Below are positions 1 through 4,912 of a stretch of 7,445 nt of DNA, in pieces; the first letter of the stretch is position 1; every line of letters begins with the position of its first letter. The position numbers and the translations under genes were made by a program. The notes beneath the pieces were generated by a model. The model worked only from the letters and a program-made list of their open reading frames with translations, did not search any database and had not been told where the DNA came from. The stretch is from Patescibacteria group bacterium (GTDB lineage: Bacteria > Patescibacteriota > Patescibacteriia > UBA9934 > GWF2-40-263): NCBI GenBank assembly GCA_004298405.1, contig SCSL01000062.1, positions 1 through 7,445 on the forward strand, in the 5' to 3' direction.

Positions 1-21
1 AGCTGTGAATTACGAAACTCC
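1..21 (+). repeat. left terminal inverted repeat of the IS
   Basis: It begins AGCTGTGAATTACGAAA and is the reverse complement of 994-1014 except at one position (C here, T equivalent there). It is expected to be the transposase binding and cleavage end. Confidence 0.9.
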
Positions 22-46
22 TTTTTGAAGCAAAATCAGATACAAT

Positions 47-78
47 ACAAGCGGCACCCGTTAAGGAGTGCCGCTTGT
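47..78 (+). promoter_or_regulatory. 11-bp hairpin carrying the transposase ribosome-binding site in its loop
   Basis: ACAAGCGGCAC (47-57) and GTGCCGCTTGT (68-78) are perfect complements around a 10-nt loop. The loop contains most of the only good Shine-Dalgarno sequence, AAGGAG (63-68). The ATG follows at 82, just outside the 3' arm. Several insertion sequences use 5' RNA structures to keep transposase synthesis low. A similar role here is inference. Confidence 0.6.
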
Positions 79-81
79 TAT

Positions 82-888
82 ATGGTTCCGAAGATTTTCG
101 AAAATCTACAACACATCATCACACAACTTCTCTCCATCTTCAAGGTCGCGGTACTGGAAACACCCGCGATTGGTCGACCCAAGAAGATCTCAGATCCTGA
201 TGCTCTGGCCTTCGCTCTCTACCAACACGCCAGCACCAGAGCAACGAAGAAGTCCGTCTTCGAAGATTTCAAAACGGTTCTTGATTGCTCCTACAAAACG
301 TTCGTCGTCTCAGTGAATCGTGTAGCTGTCCTCACCTTGCGTCTGCTGTCTCTCATCATGCAGTGGAACAAACAACACGGTCATCTCGTGAAGTACACGG
401 ACTCGACGGACATCCCTGTGTGTCTCAAGAAGAACATGGATGAGCATAAAACCATGAAAGATCTTGCTGGACTGGGAAGAAGTACAAAAGGTTGGTTTTA
501 CGGCTTAAAAATGACACTCACTCGTGACGACGATGGCAAGATGTTGGCTCTTAGGTTCACCAAACCTGGAGAGAACGACCGTGATATCTTTCGCTCCATC
601 AACCAGAACATCTATGGCATCATCGTCGCTGACGCTGGCTACGTTTCAGAGCAACTTGAACAGGACATGTACATCGAGCACAAACGTTGGCTTCTCATTC
701 GCCCGTACAAGTCGATGAAAAAACTCATGACCAAATGGCAGGAACAGTTGTACAGAGGTAGATTCAAAATTGAGTTCGACTTCCGTGACCTCAAACTCTT
801 CCATGGTCTTGTGACCAGTATGCCACGATCCGTTTCTGGTTACCTCGCCAACTATCTCCATGCTCTGCTCTCGTTCGTCGTTGCGTAG
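82..888 (+). CDS. IS982-family DDE transposase
   Basis: The 268-residue product would cut and paste the surrounding element. The catalytic triad can be placed by eye: Asp107 in KYTDSTDIPVC, Asp184 in IIVADAGY, and Glu231 in RGRFKIEFDFRDLK, the family's R-x-x-IE-x-x-F-x-x-LK pattern. The stretch HKTMKDLAGLGRSTKGWFYG just before the second Asp is also typical of IS982-type enzymes. I chose ATG 82 because AAGGAG lies 13 nt upstream, although the frame stays open from a TTG at 25. The spacing is long, and a hairpin arm fills it. The frame has no internal stop, so the enzyme could be active. Closest alternative: another IS5/IS4-superfamily DDE transposase. Confidence 0.87.
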   Translation: MVPKIFENLQHIITQLLSIFKVAVLETPAIGRPKKISDPDALAFALYQHASTRATKKSVFEDFKTVLDCSYKTFVVSVNRVAVLTLRLLSLIMQWNKQHGHLVKYTDSTDIPVCLKKNMDEHKTMKDLAGLGRSTKGWFYGLKMTLTRDDDGKMLALRFTKPGENDRDIFRSINQNIYGIIVADAGYVSEQLEQDMYIEHKRWLLIRPYKSMKKLMTKWQEQLYRGRFKIEFDFRDLKLFHGLVTSMPRSVSGYLANYLHALLSFVVA

Positions 889-993
889 AAAATATTCCGT
901 GTGATCCGTGTTTCAACTGTGTGACCGATGTGTATTACGCTCCACACCCACGATGATGGGTTGTTTATCGTAGAAGACATTTTTGGACTAGAT

Positions 994-1014
994 GGAATTT
1001 CGTAATTCACAGCT
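994..1014 (-). repeat. right terminal inverted repeat of the IS
   Basis: It ends TTTCGTAATTCACAGCT, the inverted partner of bases 1-21 with one mismatch. Similarity stops at 21 bp when the two ends are compared. The base after it (1015) resumes the interrupted coding frame. Confidence 0.9.
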
Positions 1015-1826
1015 ATAAGACGCTTCTTGCACGCTTTGCTCGACGCTATGAGCAACTTGAAACGAAGGCTGATCAAGGATTTACCAAGCTCCTTCTTGTC
1101 CCGTTTGGGATGAGCCTGGATGCGCTGATTGATAAATTAAGGCATTACATTAAGAAACATCACAAGTTTGGAGTGGGATTGAGTCCCATCTCTACCTATC
1201 TATGGGACGATGAAAGATGGGATCCATTTTGGGGATGGAATACAAAAAAAGGTGGATACGCTGGTGCGGATGTGAATGGTAATCTGAGTTATAACTTAAA
1301 CACATTTAATGCATCTGACACCTGGTTTTGGGCTAGAAAGACACAAATTCTTGCAGATAAGGTTCGTGATGAGAATCCAACTACAGGCTGGCATGTCGTG
1401 CTCCTACAAAGTGGTGAGAATGGCAAAGGAATCAGGGGTATTTCAAGAAATGGAGATGGCAAAACAGAAGGAATCAAAATACCACGACCAGATGTTGAAG
1501 CAGGAAAGACAGCACATGAGTATGCGAAGGAGCAGGTTAAACTATCAAGTGATGTTCATTCGCCCTACTATAGTGAATCAGGCATGTTGCCTGAGGATTG
1601 GATTGTTGCGTTTATGACGCATCATGAGGAAACGGGTGGGTTGATGGACAATTTTCGTAATAGCACGGATTCCATTGCTATTTTGACCGGCGCTTCCTAT
1701 TCCTTTTCCGGTGGCATGCCAGGTATGTATTGGGACAGTAATGATTGGCGAGCCAATTTGAGCTTGTTTGGATTCGACGATGAGCAGGGAGTGCCATGTG
1801 GCATTCGTTCCGTGGTGACCGTGTAG
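1015..1826 (+). pseudogene. 3' remnant of a gene interrupted by the IS; unknown protein
   Basis: An open frame enters from the IS edge and reads KTLLARFARRYEQLETKADQ directly after the right repeat, then continues through the first ATG at 1110 to a stop at 1824-1826. About 269 residues of the original protein remain. The ATG at 1110 has no ribosome-binding site and sits inside a hydrophobic run (LLLVPFGMSLDALI), so it looks like an internal methionine. Upstream in this frame the IS gives a stop at 954-956. The preserved part has a basic helical start, then a Trp/Asn/Gly-rich section (WDDERWDPFWGWNTKKGG) and a Gly-rich C-terminus. No signal peptide or membrane segment is visible in what remains. 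I do not recognise the family. The 5' part lies outside the window, on the other side of the IS. Confidence 0.7.
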
Positions 1827-1835
1827 CTTAATGAA

Positions 1836-1854
1836 AAGACGTGGTTGGCGTCTT
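1836..1854. other. small hairpin just after the interrupted gene
   Basis: AAGACG (1836-1841) and CGTCTT (1849-1854) pair perfectly around a 7-nt loop, 9 nt after the stop codon. No T tract follows on the plus strand. On the minus strand it is followed by TTTTC, so it may be a weak terminator in that direction. Confidence 0.35.
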
Positions 1855-1952
1855 ACACAAAAGTTCATCCACAGGTTCTCTTGCCAAGCCAACAGAATGT
1901 CTTTACCTTGTCATTTAGATATGTCGATGCAAATCTTTAACTCTCAAATGAC

Positions 1953-1980
1953 GACGACGCCATAGGCGGTGTCTTTTTCT
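1953..1980 (+). terminator. rho-independent terminator
   Basis: GACGACGCC (1953-1961) pairs with GGCGGTGTC (1965-1973) around an ATA loop, with one G-T wobble and one A-G mismatch. TTTTTCT follows. It lies between the interrupted gene and the phosphatase gene and would end transcripts from the former. Confidence 0.7.
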
Positions 1981-1997
1981 TGAGTTGGAAAGAAGAA

Positions 1998-2026
1998 GAC
2001 GCCTGAACATGGCGTCATTTTATTTT
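1998..2026 (+). terminator. second terminator-like hairpin in front of the phosphatase gene
   Basis: GACGCC (1998-2003) pairs with GGCGTC (2011-2016) around a 7-nt loop, followed by ATTTTATTTT. Together with the hairpin at 1953 it makes a tandem pair using nearly the same stem sequence. It contains an in-frame ATG (2009) for the downstream gene, which is one reason to prefer the later ATG at 2033. Confidence 0.4.
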
Positions 2027-2032
2027 GAACCT

Positions 2033-2803
2033 ATGTATAAACAAATTTTCTTTGACTTTGATAGCACGGTTGTTGCCGCAGAGACGCTGGATCTTTTGGC
2101 TGATCTGGCAGGCGTTGGCTTACACGTTCGTCGACTCACCGAGGCCTCAATGAATGGAGAACTATCCATTGAGGAGGTGTTTGAAAAAAAGTTGGACATG
2201 ATCTCGCCAAGCCTTGAAATGATCCAAACTCTTCATGCCCGTCCCCTTTTAGTCAATGGCATGGTTGAGCTTGTGGAAACGCTCCATAAACTCAAGAAAG
2301 ACGTGTTTATTCTCACATCAAATTTTTCGTTGATCGTGGCTCCCTATGCGACCAAACTTGGAATCCATCCAGAACGGGTTATTGCCAACGAGTTGTTTCA
2401 TGATGACCAAGGAAATTACATTGGCATGGATGGAACCAGCGCCCTGGCTCATACAGGAGGCAAACGAATCATGATCGATCGGTTCATCCGCAATAAACAG
2501 GAGGCCGTCATGATCGGAGATTCGGTGACGGATTTGGCGTGTCAACCATCGGTTGATCGATTTATCGGATTTGGAGGAGTGATTGCACGCGACGCTGTGC
2601 GGGCAAAAGCGGACGTGTTCGTAGAAGAGGCTGATGCCCGTGCCTTGCTGGCACATTTGCTGACAAACGAGGAACTTCAACAGCTTCTCACATGTGTGCC
2701 CTCCCGAGTGAATGCGAGCCCAGCTCATGTTCCAACGGGATGGCATACATCCACGAGGAGCAAAGATGAACTTCCGGACGGTTCTCCCCTATCGCGAGCC
2801 TGA
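2033..2803 (+). CDS. HAD-superfamily phosphatase, SerB-like
   Basis: The 256-residue cytosolic enzyme has all four HAD motifs. Motif I is FFDFDSTVV (nucleophile Asp8, acid/base Asp10). Motif II is the Thr/Ser in ILTSNF (95-96). Motif III is Lys144 in GGKR. Motif IV is GDSVTD (Asp163, Asp167). A helical cap between motifs I and II contains TEASMNGELSIEEVF, similar to the phosphoserine phosphatase signature (A-M-x-G-E-x-x-F). Phosphoserine-to-serine hydrolysis is therefore the best guess. By eye, however, the Arg seven residues after that Phe in SerB is not present, so another phosphomonoester is possible. ATG 2033 puts the nucleophile at residue 8, as usual in the family. ATG 2009 is in frame but lies in a hairpin, and neither has a good ribosome-binding site. 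The C-terminus, beyond LLTNEELQQLL, runs about 40 residues as a Ser/Pro/Arg-rich tail overlapping the next gene by 38 bp, suggesting translational coupling. Confidence 0.8.
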   Translation: MYKQIFFDFDSTVVAAETLDLLADLAGVGLHVRRLTEASMNGELSIEEVFEKKLDMISPSLEMIQTLHARPLLVNGMVELVETLHKLKKDVFILTSNFSLIVAPYATKLGIHPERVIANELFHDDQGNYIGMDGTSALAHTGGKRIMIDRFIRNKQEAVMIGDSVTDLACQPSVDRFIGFGGVIARDAVRAKADVFVEEADARALLAHLLTNEELQQLLTCVPSRVNASPAHVPTGWHTSTRSKDELPDGSPLSRA

Positions 2804-4094
2804 CGCGGCATTTTACGCCGACCTCAAGCACATCACGGTGCTCGACCACCAGCCGAGTGAGGCGTTCGAAGGCGGAGAAGATGCTGAGCCATTCATCGCG
2901 CTGGACAGGTTCGTGAGTGCGGAAAGTCGTGACGCGTTCTACGGACCACGTCTGGAACTTGCCCAACGCGGAATACTCGGCCACGACTTCATCTCTCGTT
3001 TCCCTGGCACGCATGTGCCGGATCTGGGGAATGCCGGTCAGGTACGTTCGGTGGGTTCACTCGCCTACGATCGGTTTCTGCGCCTCGCCCGCTGGCAAGG
3101 CGGTGTGCTCGATGAGAGCACTGAGCCTGTCTTCACGACCGGATCAACGCCTCGGGCAGGGGTCTGGCCATGGGCGTTCCCGGAGCCTGAACTCATGACG
3201 ATCATTCCTGCTCCCACGCGATCGGTGGTGAGTGATCTGCGGCTCAAGCTATTTCTTGATCAGCTCTTACTGGATCAGGATCCACTGCGCCTCATCGAGT
3301 CGGCCTGGAGTCCGCGCACGGGCTCTAAGCATGGGAAGACGACTCAAGAGGTTGCAAAGGAAATTCTTGGACGGCGCGATCCGAATCCCCCCTTCCTGTT
3401 CGAGCTCGAGGACGCGCTTGCGTGTGCGACCTGGATGCAGAACCACTCGAGTGTGGGTCGTGGCTTCTACCGCGGTTGCTGGCTTGAGGTGTCGCTCATG
3501 CACCTCACGGCGATCCGCAACACGGAACTTGCCCAAACGGCTCGGGTGCTCCAGGAGCTCAGGTCGCTCATCACGCGCGGCTTTGCGCCCATCGTCGTGA
3601 ACGAGTACAACGCCAATGTCGACGGGACGCATCGGCAGACGGCTTCCTGGCTGTGGAATCTGCTTCATGGTTTATCTGTGACCGCACTCGATCTCAGCTC
3701 GGATCAATTCTATACACACGTCGCAAGCTTCCTTGCTCGTCACGTCGACCTCATGGGACCGGTGACGGCGCGAGAAGTACTACGCATTCTCGCGGAGCTT
3801 ATCGTTGATCCTGCGTCTCATCGCGTGCTCGCAACGGAAATTCTTCCCGCGACGCGGTCGCATTCTCAGGTGTGGCAACTTCCCGTGCTGTTTCTGCGTG
3901 AGGCTTCCTGGCCGACCGTGCGCTATCGCGAATATCTCGGTGGTGACCGCGCCGTGCGGGTCGATCCGCTCGTCTATCAACGGATGAACGAGGACGCTTC
4001 ACTCGTGCTCCCGGCTCACGGCCAAGGACCTTACCATCTCACTGATCGCGAGCTGGTTCCCTGGTTCGACATCCTTGCGATCAATCGCACGTGA
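2766..4094 (+). CDS. unknown 442-residue protein with a ParB/Srx-like DGTHR motif
   Basis: The start at ATG 2766 is set by GAGGAG (2755-2760), 5 nt upstream; it lies inside the end of the phosphatase gene. I cannot name the family. The N-terminal third is acidic and mixed alpha/beta (ITVLDHQPSEAFEGGEDAEP). A helical middle follows. Residues 265-300 read LRSLITRGFAPIVVNEY then NANVDGTHRQTASWLWNLL, with DGTHR at 286-290. This order (helix, G-x-x-PIVV strand, DG-x-HR, Ala-rich helix) resembles the core of ParB/sulfiredoxin-type folds, which include nucleases, CTPases and free-serine kinases. That reading is a motif match by eye only. No signal peptide or membrane segment is visible. Codons are GC-rich (24 of the first 30 after the start end in G/C) while the overlapping upstream gene is not (13 of 30). 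The overlap with a SerB-like phosphatase suggests a shared pathway. Confidence 0.8.
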   Translation: MNFRTVLPYREPDAAFYADLKHITVLDHQPSEAFEGGEDAEPFIALDRFVSAESRDAFYGPRLELAQRGILGHDFISRFPGTHVPDLGNAGQVRSVGSLAYDRFLRLARWQGGVLDESTEPVFTTGSTPRAGVWPWAFPEPELMTIIPAPTRSVVSDLRLKLFLDQLLLDQDPLRLIESAWSPRTGSKHGKTTQEVAKEILGRRDPNPPFLFELEDALACATWMQNHSSVGRGFYRGCWLEVSLMHLTAIRNTELAQTARVLQELRSLITRGFAPIVVNEYNANVDGTHRQTASWLWNLLHGLSVTALDLSSDQFYTHVASFLARHVDLMGPVTAREVLRILAELIVDPASHRVLATEILPATRSHSQVWQLPVLFLREASWPTVRYREYLGGDRAVRVDPLVYQRMNEDASLVLPAHGQGPYHLTDRELVPWFDILAINRT

Positions 4095-4103
4095 ACGTCT
4101 CAC

Positions 4104-4133
4104 AACCTGCTCACAAGAGCGGGTTTTCTTTTT
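4104..4133 (+). terminator. rho-independent terminator
   Basis: AACCTGCTC (4104-4112) and GAGCGGGTT (4117-4125) form a 9-bp stem with one T-G wobble and an ACAA loop, followed by TTCTTTTT. It lies 9 nt after the stop codon of the upstream gene and ends the phosphatase operon. Confidence 0.85.
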
Positions 4134-4142
4134 CCCCGACTC

Positions 4143-4171
4143 TTGCAAAAACATCTCGAGCAAGCTACACT
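4143..4171 (+). promoter_or_regulatory. probable sigma70-type promoter of the tRNA-His region
   Basis: TTGCAA (4143-4148) and TACACT (4166-4171) are separated by 17 bp, each matching the consensus at 4 of 6 positions. It is the only promoter-like pair seen between the operon terminator and the first tRNA-like unit. It would start a transcript near 4178 covering all three units up to the terminator at 4673. Confidence 0.5.
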
Positions 4172-4202
4172 CGGCTTCGTTAAGATTCGTTCATTCTGAT
4201 TT

Positions 4203-4225
4203 TCAAAACGTTCAAAATGTTTTGA
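4203..4225 (+). other. AT-rich hairpin just before the first tRNA-like unit
   Basis: TCAAAACGTT (4203-4212) and AATGTTTTGA (4216-4225) form a 10-bp stem with one G-T wobble and a 3-nt loop, 5 nt upstream of the first unit. It could affect 5' processing by RNase P or RNase E. Nothing in the sequence decides this. Confidence 0.4.
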
Positions 4226-4230
4226 CTTAT

Positions 4231-4301
4231 GGTGCCCGTGGTGAAACGGTTATCACAGGGGTTTGTGGTACCTCTATTACGGGTTCGATTCCCCTTCACC
4301 A
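4231..4301 (+). pseudogene. tRNA-His-like unit 1 (anticodon GTG, defective acceptor stem)
   Basis: The sequence folds as G-1 plus GTGCCCG, D stem GTGA/TCAC with an 8-nt loop, and anticodon stem GGGGT/ACCTC (one wobble) with loop TTGTGGT (GTG, His, at 4265-4267). The T arm is ACGGG/CCCCT around TTCGATT (C-C mismatch). After the T arm only TCACC remains instead of the expected CGGGCACC. At best GGTG/CACC can pair, and there is no CCA in the right place. It is therefore unlikely to be a normal charged tRNA. It may be a pseudo-tRNA or a tRNA-like RNA. The D and anticodon stems differ in sequence from the other two units but still pair. Confidence 0.65.
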
Positions 4302-4376
4302 AAGACTTTCCAAGTGCGAAAGCCTTCCTGAGGATTCGACTTCTCGGTTGCCAGCAGTTCCTTCAGTTAGTAGAGT
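4301..4376 (+). repeat. conserved 76-nt body after tRNA-like unit 1 (copy 1)
   Basis: It matches 4467-4542 at 68 of 76 positions with no gaps. The last 34 nt are identical and the first 42 hold all eight differences. It contains a 5-bp hairpin, CTTTC (4306-4310) with GAAAG (4318-4322). The loop bases vary between copies while the stem is constant. The end resembles a tRNA D arm (TTCAGTTAGTAGAG). Not similar to any RNA family I recognise. Confidence 0.75.
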
Positions 4377-4396
4377 AACCTTGCCATGTAAAACAT

Positions 4397-4466
4397 GGTG
4401 CCTATAGCACAGTGGTTAGTGCACCGGGTTGTGGTCCCGGCTACGAGGGTCCGATTCTCCCTAACT
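4397..4466 (+). pseudogene. tRNA-His-like unit 2 (anticodon GTG, acceptor 3' strand lost)
   Basis: The 40 nt from 4405 to 4444 (D arm through variable loop) are identical to the intact tRNA-His at 4568-4607, including anticodon GTG (4431-4433). The T arm is degenerate (GAGGG, loop TCCGATT, CTCCC, with an A-C mismatch and a wobble). The acceptor 3' strand, expected as TAGGCACC, reads TAACTAAA. It then enters the second copy of the conserved body. The 5' end lies in a possible upstream hairpin, CCATGT (4384-4389) with ACATGG (4393-4398). It cannot form a normal acceptor stem and is probably a pseudo-tRNA or tRNA-derived RNA. Confidence 0.7.
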
Positions 4467-4542
4467 AAAGACTTTCCACACGCGAAAGCTTTCCTAGGGA
4501 TTCGATTGCTCGGTTGCCAGCAGTTCCTTCAGTTAGTAGAGT
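4467..4542 (+). repeat. conserved 76-nt body after tRNA-like unit 2 (copy 2)
   Basis: Gapless match to 4301-4376 (68 of 76). CTAACTAAAG (4461-4470), at the junction with the tRNA-like head, is complementary to CTTCAGTTAG (4528-4537) at 9 of 10 positions. It could therefore close the whole body as one domain. In copy 1 this closing pairing is weaker. Confidence 0.75.
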
Positions 4543-4559
4543 GACATCACCAAATACAT

Positions 4560-4635
4560 GGTGCCATTAGCACAGTGGTTAGTGCACCGGGTTGTGGTCC
4601 CGGCTACACCAGTTCAATTCTGGTATGGCACCCCA
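4560..4635 (+). tRNA. tRNA-His (GTG), complete with encoded CCA
   Basis: A full cloverleaf can be drawn. G-1 (4560) and GTGCCAT (4561-4567) pair with ATGGCAC (4625-4631) and discriminator C (4632), the extra G-1:C73 pair that marks tRNA-His. The D stem is GCAC/GTGC with loop AGTGGTTA. The anticodon stem is CCGGG/CCCGG with loop TTGTGGT and anticodon GTG at 4594-4596. The variable loop is 4 nt. The T stem is ACCAG/CTGGT with loop TTCAATT. CCA is encoded at 4633-4635. It reads CAC and CAU codons. It is the last of three tandem related units and is followed at once by a strong terminator. Confidence 0.95.
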
Positions 4636-4640
4636 GAAGA

Positions 4641-4673
4641 GAATCTCCCATTAAAACGGGAGGTTCTTTTTTT
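4641..4673 (+). terminator. rho-independent terminator of the tRNA-His transcript
   Basis: GAATCTCCC (4641-4649) and GGGAGGTTC (4658-4666) form a 9-bp stem with one wobble and an 8-nt loop, followed by seven T. It starts 5 nt after the CCA. Confidence 0.92.
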
Positions 4674-4706
4674 GGCTAGGACTGGCCAAATTACGACGTA
4701 TTTCTA

Positions 4707-4735
4707 TTGACAAAACCCCATTTTTCTGCTATACT
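4707..4735 (+). promoter_or_regulatory. near-consensus sigma70-type promoter
   Basis: TTGACA (4707-4712, perfect -35), a 17-bp spacer and TATACT (4730-4735, 5 of 6 at -10) predict a start near 4742. It is the strongest promoter in the window and directs the GC-rich 391-residue gene. Confidence 0.9.
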
Positions 4736-4741
4736 AAATCG

Positions 4742-4912
4742 TCAAGATGAAATCTGCTGAATAGCGTCTGCGGCACATATCTATGCGCCTCGGACGCTGT
4801 CCAGCAAGGACAGAGCTCACGTTCAGCGGATAGGACAACGGCGGGCTATCAACCCCGCTTGCGTCCGAAGGCCAGGAGGCCATTCCGAGGGAACCAGAGC
4901 ACGGAGCCAACC
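4742..4912 (+). promoter_or_regulatory. highly structured 171-nt 5' leader
   Basis: Between the promoter and the ATG lies a GC-rich leader with many hairpins. The first is AGCGTCTG (4763-4770) with CGGACGCT (4791-4798). Alternatively CGGACGC (4791-4797) can pair perfectly with GCGTCCG (4861-4867). That closes a 77-nt four-way junction with arms TGTCC/GGACA (4798-4812), GTTC/GGAC (4821-4836, loop AGCGGATA like a tRNA D arm) and GCGGG/CCCGC (4841-4858). Small stems GGCC/GGCC and TTCC/GGAA follow, then GGAG (4903-4906) before the ATG. The two pairings exclude each other, as in switching leaders. I do not match it to a known riboswitch. High GC makes chance pairing easier. Confidence 0.5.

Larger units (their letters stand above)
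1..1014 (+). mobile_element. IS982-like insertion sequence, complete
   Basis: A 1014-bp element is bounded by 21-bp terminal inverted repeats (1-21 and 994-1014) that match at 20 of 21 positions. It carries one transposase gene reading left to right, with 106 bp between its stop codon and the right repeat. Size, single-gene layout and the DDE transposase fit the IS982 family. The terminal sequence AGCTGTGAATTACGAA is not one I recognise from a named member. The element sits inside another reading frame, which resumes directly at its right edge. The target-site duplication cannot be checked because the window starts on the first base of the element. Confidence 0.88.

Noticed and set aside
4355..4400. 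Second tRNA hidden in the 76-nt body (D-arm-like TTCAGTTAGTAGAG, followed by a possible AAA or GCC anticodon loop)
   Set aside because: No matching acceptor or T arm can be drawn, and the supposed anticodon region differs between the two copies.
4296..4560. Idea that units 1 and 2 are tRNA-His genes split by an intron, with the acceptor strand further downstream
   Set aside because: No CGGGCACC or TAGGCACC occurs in the bodies, and at about 95 nt the gap is too short for a group I intron. Only unit 3 supplies a GGCACC strand, and it pairs with its own 5' end.
4821..4860. tRNA in the leader of the 4913 gene (D-arm-like GTTC-AGCGGATA-GGAC)
   Set aside because: The following arm has an 8-nt loop and wrong spacing and there is no TTC-type T loop. 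It was kept only as a structured leader.
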